Assembly: GCA_964605795.1 (NCBI GenBank)
Contig: CAZSDZ010000010.1
Coordinates: 1 to 64,000 of the forward strand
From: JAFGOM01 sp964605795
GTDB taxonomy: Archaea; Halobacteriota; Methanomicrobia; Methanomicrobiales; Methanospirillaceae
DNA: 64,000 nt
Direction: 5' to 3'
This document shows positions 35,350-44,822 of the stretch, piece by piece. The translations under genes were made by a program, and so were the position numbers. Each line of letters begins with the position of its first letter. Position 1 is the first letter of the stretch. The notes under the pieces were generated by a model. The model worked only from the letters and a program-made list of their open reading frames with translations. It did not search any database and was not told the origin of the DNA.

Positions 35350-36207
35350 ATGGATATGAATAATTTATTTCCCGAATCATCATCTCTTTCAGATAAGATG
35401 AAGACTGCCGGTTTTCCTGAACTGGTAAAGGCAATTGAAGGAATGCTGAATATGCAACTTTCAAGTTACAAAGAAGATTATATCAAGCGCAGGCTTCTAT
35501 CGCGGATGAACTCCACGCGGACTACCAGTTACCGGGATTATCATCAGTACCTTCTCTCGACTCCTGAAGAGAAGGAGAAATTAAGAAATGCACTGACCAT
35601 CAACGTTACCAAATTTTTTCGTGACCTTGGTGTCTTTGACCTGGTCAGGAAAGAGATTTTTCCTGAGATATTGAGTAAAAAACAAAACCTTCATCTCTGG
35701 AGTGCCGGATGTTCATCTGGAGAAGAACCATACACATATGCGATTATTCTCTATGAATTAAATAAATTGAAACGATCCGGGTCTGTGATAACAGCAACCG
35801 ACATCGATGATACGATATTAAAGAAAGCAAAGGAAGGGATATATGAAAAAACAGCTCTTGAAAATATGCAGGAAGCACAGATATCCCGTCATTTTACCCT
35901 GCTTGAAGATGGCAGGTACTCAATTAAACCTCATATCAGGGAGATGGTCCGGTTTTCACACCATGATCTGATGAAAGGCGTTCCTGTCTCACGCTTTAAT
36001 GATGTTGTCTCATGCAGAAATGTAACCATCTACTTTAATGAAGATCAGAAACGAAACCTGATTCGCCTGATTCATGAAGGGCTTGTGGATGGCGGGTATT
36101 ATATCATGGGAATGTCTGAGTATCTCGCACGGGATATGGATGTATACTTCACCCCGTACCGGCCGATGCTTAAGGTTTTCAAAAAAGCAGAGAAGAAGTT
36201 CTCATAA
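35350..36207 (+). CDS. cheR: Chemoreceptor methyltransferase CheR
   Basis: Transfers methyl groups from S-adenosylmethionine to glutamates of chemoreceptors. The 285-residue protein has the N-terminal helical domain (LSSYKEDYIKRRLLSRM) and the Rossmann-like methyltransferase domain with LHLWSAGCSSGEEPYTYAI (SAM-binding), TATDIDDTIL and FNDVVSCRNVTIYFNED, all typical. It follows the PAS-CheW gene by about 40 bases. No CheA, CheB, CheY or receptor gene is in this window, so it forms part of a partial module. Confidence 0.93.
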   Translation: MDMNNLFPESSSLSDKMKTAGFPELVKAIEGMLNMQLSSYKEDYIKRRLLSRMNSTRTTSYRDYHQYLLSTPEEKEKLRNALTINVTKFFRDLGVFDLVRKEIFPEILSKKQNLHLWSAGCSSGEEPYTYAIILYELNKLKRSGSVITATDIDDTILKKAKEGIYEKTALENMQEAQISRHFTLLEDGRYSIKPHIREMVRFSHHDLMKGVPVSRFNDVVSCRNVTIYFNEDQKRNLIRLIHEGLVDGGYYIMGMSEYLARDMDVYFTPYRPMLKVFKKAEKKFS

Positions 36208-36254
36208 TGTTATGAGGTGACCGGAGAATCGAAATTTACGATATCCTTCTGTTG

Positions 36255-36521
36255 TTACCGCCTGAATAACTTTCTTTTTTTTGTCTCATCAACGGGAATG
36301 CCACTGAGTCGTTTTAGTTCCAAATCCCGCTCTTTCTGTTTTTTTATCTCCTGAAGCAGGATCCAGATGTTAAAACAGATAAGAATTACCACCAGGATTG
36401 ATACAATCCATGCTGCAATACCGGAAACCCGGGTGTCTGGAAGGCCCCATACCAGGTATAACATCATCACTATTGCAATGGTGTAAAATGGCCCCCAGAG
36501 CTTCGCATTAAGGTAATTCAT
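36255..36521 (-). CDS. Small two-helix membrane protein
   Basis: An 88-residue protein with two hydrophobic helices (about 9-28 and 33-56) and a long charged cytoplasmic tail (QEIKKQKERDLELKRLSG...KKRKLFRR). Function unknown. It stands alone on the minus strand between cheR and a lipoprotein gene. Confidence 0.65.
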   Translation of the reverse strand: MNYLNAKLWGPFYTIAIVMMLYLVWGLPDTRVSGIAAWIVSILVVILICFNIWILLQEIKKQKERDLELKRLSGIPVDETKKRKLFRR

Positions 36522-36630
36522 GCAGACATCTGACTTTGATGAGGTTCTTTAAATAAGTATCCATGATGGGTATGGTCCTTCATGGTTATACCCGCAGAGA
36601 TCATAAATAAATCACGGTACAATCTTGGTT

Positions 36631-37803
36631 ATGAATATGAGACAATACCGAAACATAGTCCCGCTCATTATTGTCTTTTCATTCCTGCTGGCCTTTACAG
36701 GATGTGTTGAGACTCCCCCGCAGCAGGGTGATTATGAACCGGGAATCGATCTCATACCAGATTCACTAACCGGAATTTCCGGAGGGGTGACGGATTCCTC
36801 TGGATCCGGCGAAGAGGGTGGAGCTGATGGTTCATCTGGTTCAGAATCTTCTGAAGATGCTCTGCCGGTTCCGGTTGTTGAGGTTACTCCTAATCCGCAC
36901 AGCAATGTGCAGTCGCACACCCCTTTATACCAGAATCTTTATACCCAGGAAGTAATAACCCCACAAACCGTCTTAATCCCGGTATATACAACCGGGGAGA
37001 AGGAATATCTCAATTCGGGAATGGCATTCCTGTATACCGTTACCACCCCCCCGGTCTATGTTGTTCTCTCCTTTAAACCAAAAATGGATACTATAACGAA
37101 GGTTTTTGACAAGAGAACCGGAGACAAGGAAGGTACGGTGAGTTTGGATATTACCCGGCCCAGTCCCTATTCCTGGATGGAGATGACCATCTATGACACT
37201 GAGACCGGCAATCCTGTTGCCATCGAAGGGTATGGGAAGATCTATACCGAAGACCTGGAAAAAACCGTGATATTACGGGAGAGTGGGACGTACCAGTTTG
37301 ATTTCTGGGGTAGTTTTATTAACTCAACAATAACCCTGAAGATACCCCTGGAGAAGGCGACCGAGGAACAATACCAGGCAGCTCTGCGTGCTGAATCAAA
37401 GGACAGCGGCAAACTGGGATTTGTATACCTTATCCTTCCGGATCTGCCGGGCGGATGGTCACAGACCGGTGATTCGGAACATACCGCGACCCTTTATAAA
37501 TCAACCTTAACCCACCCTGCTTCCGGGTCACGGTTCAACCAGATTATTCAGAAGTTCTCGTCCGAGTCAGATGCAGAAAAGGGATACAACACGCTCAAGG
37601 ATGAGATAGGACACCTGACAATCAGGACACTCTCAATTGGAGAGGACGGGATATCGTACGAGAGTGTCAGGAAGAACGGAATCCTGTACAAGAAGGGGCT
37701 TATGGTTGTTCAGCTTGACAGTTACTCCTATCCCCCTGTCCCAATATCTGAATTAAAGAGATATGCAGAGATTATTGAAGGCAGAATCGAGAGTGAGCAG
37801 TAG
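36631..37803 (+). CDS. Lipoprotein of unknown function
   Basis: A 390-residue exported lipoprotein. It has a signal sequence ending in lipobox LAFTGC, a low-complexity glycine/serine/acidic linker (about 45-80, SGEEGGADGSSGSESSED), and a large beta-rich domain with VTTPPVYVVLSFKPK, ESGTYQFDFWGSFINSTIT and a C-terminal PsbP-like region (LPGGWSQTGDSEHTATLY...GLMVVQLDSYSYP). I do not recognise the family. Start at 36631, two codons after an upstream TTG; anchored to the outer face of the membrane. Confidence 0.75.
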   Translation: MNMRQYRNIVPLIIVFSFLLAFTGCVETPPQQGDYEPGIDLIPDSLTGISGGVTDSSGSGEEGGADGSSGSESSEDALPVPVVEVTPNPHSNVQSHTPLYQNLYTQEVITPQTVLIPVYTTGEKEYLNSGMAFLYTVTTPPVYVVLSFKPKMDTITKVFDKRTGDKEGTVSLDITRPSPYSWMEMTIYDTETGNPVAIEGYGKIYTEDLEKTVILRESGTYQFDFWGSFINSTITLKIPLEKATEEQYQAALRAESKDSGKLGFVYLILPDLPGGWSQTGDSEHTATLYKSTLTHPASGSRFNQIIQKFSSESDAEKGYNTLKDEIGHLTIRTLSIGEDGISYESVRKNGILYKKGLMVVQLDSYSYPPVPISELKRYAEIIEGRIESEQ

Positions 37804-37819
37804 GATCAGGCAAGGCTTT

Positions 37820-38479
37820 TTACCGCTTTGAACCTGATTTCGATATACTTCCTCTTTTCAGGTCTAAACTGCTGTTAATATTCGTGAAACTTGATAATTC
37901 GGGATCTATTTTTCGTATCTCATCCATCGGAATAAATTTCGTATGGATCTTCTCTACGAGGGTAGAGAGCCTGGTTATGGATGAATCGCAAAGGATACGG
38001 GTTAATGCTTCACGCTGATATACTGCATGCAGCATCTCATAGATGCCGGAATCCTGTACCGGAATGACTGCTTCATAGGAGGGAATGAACGAGAGAAGAT
38101 ACTCAAACACGTCTCTTTTTATGCAGGGCATATCACAGGCAACCAGAAGAATAACCGGGTACGATGCAGAGATGACACCGGCATGCAGTCCTCCGACCGG
38201 GCCTGTTCCTGTTCTGATGTCAGGGATACAGCGAACGTGTGGGATATCGCTGAATCGTGTACACTGGCTGCTATCACGGGTGATAAGCAGTATTTCATTA
38301 CACAGGGGAGTAAGAATTCGTATCTGTCGGTTGAGGAAGCATTCAGAGTCCCAGGTCAGGAAGTACTTCTCAGCCCCACAGAACCGTTTCGCCTCTCCAC
38401 CAACCAGGATAAGGCCGGATATTTGTTTTTTTAAAAGACCGTTCTTGTTTTCCAGAGAGGATTGTCTGGTTCCCGTCAT
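37820..38479 (-). CDS. mobA: Molybdenum cofactor guanylyltransferase (MobA-like)
   Basis: Probably attaches GMP to molybdopterin to form the bis-MGD or tungsten-pterin cofactor used by formate and formylmethanofuran dehydrogenases. The 219-residue protein has the nucleotidyltransferase signature LVGGEAKRFCGAEKYFL (25-41), a variant of LAGGxSxRMGxDK, followed by DIRTGTGPVGGLHAG and VACDMPCIKRDV. A 20-residue basic stretch precedes the fold. The ATG has GGGAGGTGG upstream. Other family members transfer NMPs to sugars, so the substrate is inferred. Confidence 0.85.
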   Translation of the reverse strand: MTGTRQSSLENKNGLLKKQISGLILVGGEAKRFCGAEKYFLTWDSECFLNRQIRILTPLCNEILLITRDSSQCTRFSDIPHVRCIPDIRTGTGPVGGLHAGVISASYPVILLVACDMPCIKRDVFEYLLSFIPSYEAVIPVQDSGIYEMLHAVYQREALTRILCDSSITRLSTLVEKIHTKFIPMDEIRKIDPELSSFTNINSSLDLKRGSISKSGSKR

Positions 38480-38608
38480 TTTCCACCTCCCGGAGCCGGT
38501 ATGGTATCATTTCCCACAGAGGTCGCGTGCCGATATAAATAACTCTTGTTGTGTTTCCCATCCTTCTCAGTATCTGCCCTGATGGTACAATATCGGTTAT
38601 TCTCTTTT

Positions 38609-39061
38609 TTATTCATCGTTTCTTTTTATCTGTCGAATTCTCTTCTCAAGGGCAAGGAGTTCCTCTTTTATCCGAATATCAGGGGAAAATCCACCGATTC
38701 CATTCTTCCCAACGACCCGGTGGCAGGGGATAACAAGAGGTGTTGGATTTCGTTTCATGGCAAGGCCGATGAGACGCGGGCTGGTCTCAAGATCCCTCGC
38801 GATGGATCCATATGATGCCGTCTCTCCATACGGAATAGAAACAACCCTCTCATATATATGAGCATATGCGCCGGAATTGAGAAGGACGTCAGAGATACAC
38901 CCGCAAATATCTGTTCTTTTTCCGGCAAGAAACAACCGTACCGATAATGGAACAGGGCCTGATGCACCGGTTTTGCGTGGTTTGAACCTGATATAATAGA
39001 TGATTTCTCTTTCCCATTCAATTTCGACATCCCAGTACACAAAGGGACAGGATCCAATCAT
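38609..39061 (-). CDS. ogt: Methylated-DNA-protein cysteine methyltransferase
   Basis: Suicide repair enzyme that takes the alkyl group from O6-alkylguanine onto its own cysteine. The 150-residue protein has the active-site motif IPCHRV (Cys113) and the preceding helix-turn-helix recognition region YGETASYGSIARDL. Start at 39061 is set by the ATGA overlap with the helicase stop; a longer frame reaching upstream to 39130 lies inside the helicase gene. The N-terminal domain is short. Confidence 0.93.
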   Translation of the reverse strand: MIGSCPFVYWDVEIEWEREIIYYIRFKPRKTGASGPVPLSVRLFLAGKRTDICGCISDVLLNSGAYAHIYERVVSIPYGETASYGSIARDLETSPRLIGLAMKRNPTPLVIPCHRVVGKNGIGGFSPDIRIKEELLALEKRIRQIKRNDE

Positions 39062-41079
39062 GCAGACCAGTCTTGTATCTGTTCTTTCAATGATCCATGC
39101 ATGGTTACCAGCAGTTCCTCCTGCATCCATAACGGCAGCCGTTGTCTCATTCCATCGGTGAGGTACCGGCTGTCGCCGAAGATGAGAACACCTTTATCGG
39201 TTGGGGTCCTGATGACCCTTCCCAGAGACTGTAGTGCTTTGTTTAAAGCAGGCAACGTGTAGGAGAGAAATTCTCCTTCCTCCTGAAATTTCTGCCGGTA
39301 ATACCCGATGATCATCTGTCTTACCCGGTTATACGGAGCGAGTGGGAGTCCGATAACCATGACTCCTGCAAGCATCTCCCCGCGGTAGTCAAGACCTTCA
39401 GAGAATTTCCCCCCGCAGACTGCAAATAATATGCCATAATATCCTTTTTTTGGAAGAGAGATAAACCGCTGGAGAGTTTCCCTCGCGAGAGCGGGATCCT
39501 TTGGCTCTACGAGGAGTTCTCTTTCGATATCAGGTCCGGCGAGCCTGACGTAGGTCTCGAGTATCTGGTATGACGGGAAATATACTGCCAGGTTCCCTGC
39601 AATCAGGGAAAAATCAATGATATACTGTCGAATACGTTCGCTGTTCTCTTTTTCCTGGCGTTTAGAAAAGGCAGTAGTGATATCTGATGCTCCGAGTAAG
39701 AGCCGGTTTTCCTTTGGAAATGTGTTGGGAAGTGTCAATGTACTGACAGGATAATGTGGATCTGCAGCTCTGAAGAAGAGATGCTGGTAACTCTCTACTG
39801 GTGAGAGAGTGCCTGATATCAGAACGGCACAATGATGTTGTACAACAAGGTTTGTCAGTGCCAGAGAGGGATCGATATTGCGTATCTCAAGGGTAATTCC
39901 ATCCGTATCCTTTCGGTATACCGGCAGATATTGTGGACTTTTCATGGCAGTGGGGAAGGCTGAAAAAAAAGTGGTAAGCCGTTCCAGTCCGGTCAACCGG
40001 AATTCTCCTGCCTTTATATTCTGTTCTGCGAGAGTTTCTGAAACCTCTATTAAGTCATCGATGACCTCTTCAATGGTCTCGTAAAAGGATTCACGCAGGA
40101 TCATCCGTAAAAAAATACCAGGATCAAACCAGTCTTCCGTCTCTGTGGATCGTTTCAGTCCGTTCATGAAGGTTTTAATCTGGGGGATAAGATGGCGGAT
40201 GGCATCAAGATTATGATGACGTTTCCGGAGGGTTGCGATGTCACGTTCGGCACCCTCAAGGGTTTTTTCAGAGAGATCAACGCTTTTAATATTCTGCATA
40301 CTCTCTCCGCAATTATGTGCCTCATCGATGAGGAGAAGGATCTGATCCGGTTCATACTGGATCGAGGAGTACAGGGCTTCCCGTATCTGGTCATCAAAAA
40401 GGTGGTAATAATTACAGATGATGACATCAGCCTTCTGGGAGGCCTGCATCATCACTTCATACGGGCATAAACCTTTACAGGCATCTTCTAATTCATGGGG
40501 GGGTATGGCATGGGTAAGAATGGTGTCTGCCCGGTTTTTTAAGAGAGGCGACGGGCCGATTCTCAGTCCTCCTCCCTTGTCTGAAGGATAGAAAACTTTA
40601 CTCCGAATAAAATACGGGCAGATGATTGGATGCTCCGGGTCATTCTGCTGCATCTGCCGCTTTATCATCGGATCCTTTAAGGGGTCAACGTGTCCTGATA
40701 AGGCACGATCCTTCATGAGTGAGGTGGAAAATGTCTTTACTGCTTCACATTTCCGATATACATCCCCAACTCCTCCAAGAGGACACATGCTTCCCTTGCC
40801 GATGAGGTAGGAAAAAGAGAGTCCTGGTTGTTTCTCTCTTATTAGTGAGAGCTCACGGACAAAGGTGGCAAGTTGCGAGACGGTCCTGACTGCGATGATG
40901 ATAAGACGATTATTGCGGTTTGCCAGGAGTGCAGATACAACGCTTGATTTTCCTGATCCTGTCGGTGCATCAATGAGCAGGGTTCCTCCCTCTTCTGCGA
41001 CACGCCCTGCAACAGAGAGCATCTCTTCCTGAAACGGACGGTAGGCCGGGTACGGGAACCACTGCAAAATATCACTCAT
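39058..41079 (-). CDS. XPD/DinG-type DNA helicase
   Basis: A 673-residue superfamily 2 helicase of the XPD/Rad3-DinG group, 5'-3' polarity in characterised relatives. Motif I is DAPTGSGKSS (37-46) and motif II IDEAHN (251-256). Cysteines at 99, 111, 154, 201, 205 and 222 lie where the iron-sulfur cluster domain of XPD is placed, between motifs Ia and II. C-terminal helicase motifs include GGKFSEGLDYRGEML and QSLGRVIRTPTDKGVL. The gene overlaps ogt by four bases, linking helicase and alkylation repair. Confidence 0.92.
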   Translation of the reverse strand: MSDILQWFPYPAYRPFQEEMLSVAGRVAEEGGTLLIDAPTGSGKSSVVSALLANRNNRLIIIAVRTVSQLATFVRELSLIREKQPGLSFSYLIGKGSMCPLGGVGDVYRKCEAVKTFSTSLMKDRALSGHVDPLKDPMIKRQMQQNDPEHPIICPYFIRSKVFYPSDKGGGLRIGPSPLLKNRADTILTHAIPPHELEDACKGLCPYEVMMQASQKADVIICNYYHLFDDQIREALYSSIQYEPDQILLLIDEAHNCGESMQNIKSVDLSEKTLEGAERDIATLRKRHHNLDAIRHLIPQIKTFMNGLKRSTETEDWFDPGIFLRMILRESFYETIEEVIDDLIEVSETLAEQNIKAGEFRLTGLERLTTFFSAFPTAMKSPQYLPVYRKDTDGITLEIRNIDPSLALTNLVVQHHCAVLISGTLSPVESYQHLFFRAADPHYPVSTLTLPNTFPKENRLLLGASDITTAFSKRQEKENSERIRQYIIDFSLIAGNLAVYFPSYQILETYVRLAGPDIERELLVEPKDPALARETLQRFISLPKKGYYGILFAVCGGKFSEGLDYRGEMLAGVMVIGLPLAPYNRVRQMIIGYYRQKFQEEGEFLSYTLPALNKALQSLGRVIRTPTDKGVLIFGDSRYLTDGMRQRLPLWMQEELLVTMHGSLKEQIQDWSA

Positions 41080-41272
41080 CGTTATCTCATTGGATGGGAT
41101 GACTGATTAGGTATAAGGTTTCTCTCCTACGAGCAGGTTCGTCTCGGCGATACTGTTTCTTTCGGGCAAGAGCGATACTATTCTGCAGAACAGAATTTCA
41201 GAAACTCTGGACCGGCCGGTGAAGTACGAGAGATCAATAACTTACATCTCTCTGTCAGGAGACATGTACACA

Positions 41273-42613
41273 ATGGCAATACATCCAATTGAATTTCGAT
41301 ACGGTACTGAGCTGATGCGATCAGTCTGGAGTGAAGAACACCGGTTTGCCTGTATGATAAAAGCTGAGGTCGCGCTTGCCCGGGCAGAGGCAGATTTTGG
41401 GATGATCCCAAAAGATGCTGCAGAATCGATAAAAAACCATGCAAATTCGGCTTCTTTAGTCCGTGCTAAGGAGATAGAAGAGGAGATCCATCATGATATG
41501 ATGGCTGTGGTGCGTGCAATATCAGAAGTATGTGGTGATGCAGGGAGATGGATCCATTACGGGGCGACCTCAAATGATATATTAGATACGGCAACGGGGT
41601 TGCAGATACGTGATGCGCTGGTTCTCATCAGGAAAGGATTAGAGGATCTGTTACGTATCTTAGTATCCCGTGCAGAAGAGCATGCAGATCTTGTCTGTAT
41701 TGCAAGAACCCACGGGCAGCATGGAGTACCGACGACCTATGGACTTCGGTTTGCTATATGGGCGAGTGAAGTAGGAAGGCATATCGAACGGTTAATCCAG
41801 ATGAGTCCTCGGGTTTGTGTCGGCCAGATGACCGGGGCAGTCGGAACCCAGGCAGCCCTTGGTGCAGATGGAATTAAAATTCAACAGCGGATGATGGAGT
41901 ACCTGTCACTCTCTGCAGTTGACGTCTCATCGCAGATTATCCAACGGGATCGGTATGTTGAGTACTTCTGTTTTCTTGCATCAGTTGCAACATCACTTGA
42001 TAAGATTGCAATCGAGATCCGTACGCTGCAGCGAACCGAGATCGGTGAAGTCGAGGAGTCTTTTGGGAAAAATCAGGTAGGATCATCCACCATGCCTCAT
42101 AAGCGAAATCCAATCAGGAGTGAACAGGTGTCAGGTCTGGCCCGGATAGTCAGGGCAGCCGTTGAACCGGCGATGCAGAATAATACCCTCTGGGATGAAC
42201 GTGATCTGACCAACTCATCCTGTGAACGGGTTATCTTTCCTGAAGCAACAATCCTCTGTGATCATATTATTCATGTTTGCACCGGTGTGCTCAAAGGCCT
42301 AGTTCTGAAACCTGACCGGATTCGTGAGAATCTCTCTCTCCTCCATGGGATAAATATGGCTGAATCGATCATGATAGATCTGACCAAGAAAGGAATGGGT
42401 CGCCAGGAAGCCCATGAAATTATTCGTTGTGCCTCGATGCAGGCCTTATCAGAGAAGAATTCACTCGCACTCATCCTGCAGGATGATCAGAAGATAATGC
42501 AGTATCTTACGAGAGGTGAGATAGAATCTCTCCTGCAGCCTGAACAGTACCTGGGAACATCAAAAGAACAGATAGCCCGGACGATACAGAAATTACAGTT
42601 ATATCTGAAATAA
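41273..42613 (+). CDS. purB: Adenylosuccinate lyase
   Basis: Purine biosynthesis enzyme that releases fumarate from SAICAR and adenylosuccinate. The 446-residue protein opens MAIHPIEFRYGTE, typical of archaeal PurB, and has IARTHGQHGVPTT (catalytic histidine region), and the superfamily signature VGSSTMPHKRNPIRSEQ. I start it at 41273 from family alignment; AGGAG is 11 bases upstream, while an ATG at 41264 is too close to it. Divergent from the helicase gene. Confidence 0.95.
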   Translation: MAIHPIEFRYGTELMRSVWSEEHRFACMIKAEVALARAEADFGMIPKDAAESIKNHANSASLVRAKEIEEEIHHDMMAVVRAISEVCGDAGRWIHYGATSNDILDTATGLQIRDALVLIRKGLEDLLRILVSRAEEHADLVCIARTHGQHGVPTTYGLRFAIWASEVGRHIERLIQMSPRVCVGQMTGAVGTQAALGADGIKIQQRMMEYLSLSAVDVSSQIIQRDRYVEYFCFLASVATSLDKIAIEIRTLQRTEIGEVEESFGKNQVGSSTMPHKRNPIRSEQVSGLARIVRAAVEPAMQNNTLWDERDLTNSSCERVIFPEATILCDHIIHVCTGVLKGLVLKPDRIRENLSLLHGINMAESIMIDLTKKGMGRQEAHEIIRCASMQALSEKNSLALILQDDQKIMQYLTRGEIESLLQPEQYLGTSKEQIARTIQKLQLYLK

Positions 42614-42664
42614 TGAGTGAAAAACCCCAAAAAAGGGACTGGTAAAGAGAAAGAGAATGACGGA

Positions 42665-43327
42665 TTATGGCTTTTCGAACCGCTCGGTAAAGATTATTGC
42701 CTTTATTGAAGGAATGGTCTTAAATGCATCTTCAATAATAAACGGTTTATAATACACCCATTTCTTTTCATAGGTTATTCCTGGCGGGAGCGTGATGGTC
42801 ATCTCGTCATCATTATTGGTAATAACCAGTCTTCTCCCGCAATACAGTTCAATTAATCCGGCTAGCTGTTCTGTTGGATCCGTAATCTTCTCTACTATTT
42901 CGTAATGATAAGTGAGCTCTTTGCCTGCGAGTGGAAGGTTAAAATCAACAATAACCTTGTTTGCGATGGTATTGACAACGATACCTTCCCCCTTTCCGGC
43001 AACCTGGACCGATGTTCCAACCGAGACTTTCTTATCAAAATCCTTTTTATTGAATGATTGTAACAGTTTGGGGTTGTGTTCTCCAAATCCCTTGTCAGGG
43101 GTAACCGTTACATCTCCACTGTCTCCGATCTCTTTCCCGGGTAACTCCTCGTCAAGCCCGGCGATTACCTGTTTATGGCCGACACATACGATAATCGGCT
43201 CAAAGATTGTCGTATCATCTCCGATTCCATTCTCTTCTGCGATAGTGCGCCAGGTAGTCTGAAATACCGTGTTGTCATACATCCCGGTATAGTTGAGTTT
43301 AATAAAATCTCCCTTTTCAATGCCCAT
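42665..43327 (-). CDS. FKBP-type peptidyl-prolyl isomerase (long archaeal form)
   Basis: A 220-residue SlyD-like prolyl isomerase and folding helper. The FKBP domain starts MGIEKGDFIKLNYTGMYDNTVFQTT, with VCVGHKQVIAGLDEELPGKEIGD and GFGEHNPKLLQSF; the inserted flap domain is about 80-140 with VNTIANKVIVDFNLPLAGKEL returning to the fold. The C-terminal ~70 residues form the extra domain of the 26-28 kDa archaeal type. Start 43327 chosen because GGAG is seven bases upstream; the frame extends 52 codons further without support. Confidence 0.92.
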   Translation of the reverse strand: MGIEKGDFIKLNYTGMYDNTVFQTTWRTIAEENGIGDDTTIFEPIIVCVGHKQVIAGLDEELPGKEIGDSGDVTVTPDKGFGEHNPKLLQSFNKKDFDKKVSVGTSVQVAGKGEGIVVNTIANKVIVDFNLPLAGKELTYHYEIVEKITDPTEQLAGLIELYCGRRLVITNNDDEMTITLPPGITYEKKWVYYKPFIIEDAFKTIPSIKAIIFTERFEKP

Positions 43328-43657
43328 AACATGGCTCCTGTTCGCATATGTAATGGAAATATGTGCAGATAAAGGATACGATGAATGTCTGACTATAAGA
43401 GTGAAAAAATAACAACCGGCTCTAATCTTTTTTCCTTCACCGGTTGCGTTCTTATTGTTTAAATTGCAGTGTTTCTCGTTCATATGCGTGATTATAAAGA
43501 GGGATACCGGCTGATGCCATATTCATGCAGTAATACAACACAATTGAAGTTTTGCTGTTGTGAGGATACGTGGTTATTTTCATCTTTTTCGTTATTGAAC
43601 AGAATCCATAATCTGGTCTTACGTTCTATGATACACGGGATATGATCGTAGCTGGTG
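43328..43657. other. Divergent intergenic region
   Basis: About 330 bases between the FKBP and CYTH genes, AT-rich in places (near 43400 and 43560-43600) and probably holding both promoters. Short frames here, such as 43492-43701 on the minus strand, lack ribosome binding sites. Confidence 0.4.
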
Positions 43658-44191
43658 ATGATGATGTATGAAGTTGAGATAAAAGTCAGGGTTCCTCTCA
43701 TTGATACGATACGACAAGCTATCCGGAAAGAGGGTGGTATCTTCTCTGAAGTTTTGACAGAGACCGATCACTATTACAATGCACCTCACCGTGATTTTTC
43801 ACAGACTGATGAGGCACTTCGAATACGAATAACCGAAAATAAAACGATAATAACCTATAAAGGTCCGAAAGAGACGATCCAGGGATCAAAAGTACGAAAA
43901 GAGACAAACCTGGAGATACATTCCTTTTCTGATGCTGATACGATTCTTACCAGTCTCGGTTTTTACCCGGTAGCAGTGGTGATTAAAAAGCGGGAGTACT
44001 GGACGCTAGAAGACTTTTCCATTGCGTTAGACGAGGTAGCGGGTTTAGGCAGTTTTGTTGAGGTTGAACTGATATCAGAAGATGATACTGCAAAAATGGC
44101 AGCACGTATCGATCTTTTATCAAAAAAGCTGGGTATTTTGGGAGAGCGGATTACCGTCTCTTACCTTGAGTTGCTCTGCTCTAAACTGTGA
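43658..44191 (+). CDS. CYTH-domain protein (class IV cyclase/triphosphatase fold)
   Basis: A 177-residue protein of the CYTH family, whose members act on triphosphates as class IV adenylyl cyclase (CyaB) or thiamine/inorganic triphosphatase. The hallmark ExExK is seen as YEVEIKVRV at the start, followed by TDHYYN, ALRIRITENKTIITYKGP and IALDEVAGLGSFVEVEL, the acidic and basic strands lining the tunnel. Several ATGs in a row (43658, 43661, 43664) follow GGTGAT, so the exact start is uncertain. Overlaps the convergent phosphoesterase gene by 11 bases. Confidence 0.88.
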   Translation: MMMYEVEIKVRVPLIDTIRQAIRKEGGIFSEVLTETDHYYNAPHRDFSQTDEALRIRITENKTIITYKGPKETIQGSKVRKETNLEIHSFSDADTILTSLGFYPVAVVIKKREYWTLEDFSIALDEVAGLGSFVEVELISEDDTAKMAARIDLLSKKLGILGERITVSYLELLCSKL

Positions 44192-44822
44192 GCAGTTCAA
44201 TCTCTATCTCTTTTGGCTCTTCTCCGAAATGGATCATGGCGCAGTAGCGTTCAGCAGCAGGTCCCGGATTAACAAATTTAATGCCGTTTTCTTCGTGAAT
44301 TCCCCTGTTTTCGTGAACGTGTGCACAACAGACAAGATCAAAGTTATCTGCATACTTGCGTATCGTTGCACTTCCGACATGGTTGCCCCCGATGAAATCA
44401 AGGATACCATACGGAGGGGTGTGACTGATAAGAACGTTATGAATGGATCGCTGCATTCGTTCCACAGGTTTTTTTAGGATATCATCGAGTTGCTTGTCAG
44501 TGTATTCGAGAGGTGTTCCAAACGGTGTCGGATTTGACCCCCCAACGCCTACCAGGGTCAGTTTTCCCAGGTTCATAACCGATCCATGAAGGTTCACGCT
44601 GCTTGAATGTTCAAGAGCGGTTACGACATCCTCAGGGTCGCAATTGCCAGGCACTGAAAAACTTGGTACATTGATACGGGAGAAACAGGTCTCTACTCCC
44701 TTTACCGGCCCCATATTCGTAATGTCTCCAGCTATAAAGACAATATCCGGATTGAGATCCATAAAAGATCCCATCATTCCATATTCCCCGTGCAGATCTG
44801 CAAGCAGGAGAGCGTTCATCAT
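44181..44822 (-). CDS. Metallophosphoesterase (COG2129 type)
   Basis: A 213-residue calcineurin-like phosphoesterase. Metal motifs are ADLHGE (8-13), AGDITN (31-36), GNCD (59-62, with cysteine in place of the usual histidine of GNHD), SHTPPYG and AHVHENRG. The family is uncharacterised; substrate is unknown. Its start overlaps the stop of the B12/radical-SAM gene as ATGATG, so the two are probably translated together. Confidence 0.85.
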   Translation of the reverse strand: MMNALLLADLHGEYGMMGSFMDLNPDIVFIAGDITNMGPVKGVETCFSRINVPSFSVPGNCDPEDVVTALEHSSSVNLHGSVMNLGKLTLVGVGGSNPTPFGTPLEYTDKQLDDILKKPVERMQRSIHNVLISHTPPYGILDFIGGNHVGSATIRKYADNFDLVCCAHVHENRGIHEENGIKFVNPGPAAERYCAMIHFGEEPKEIEIELLTV

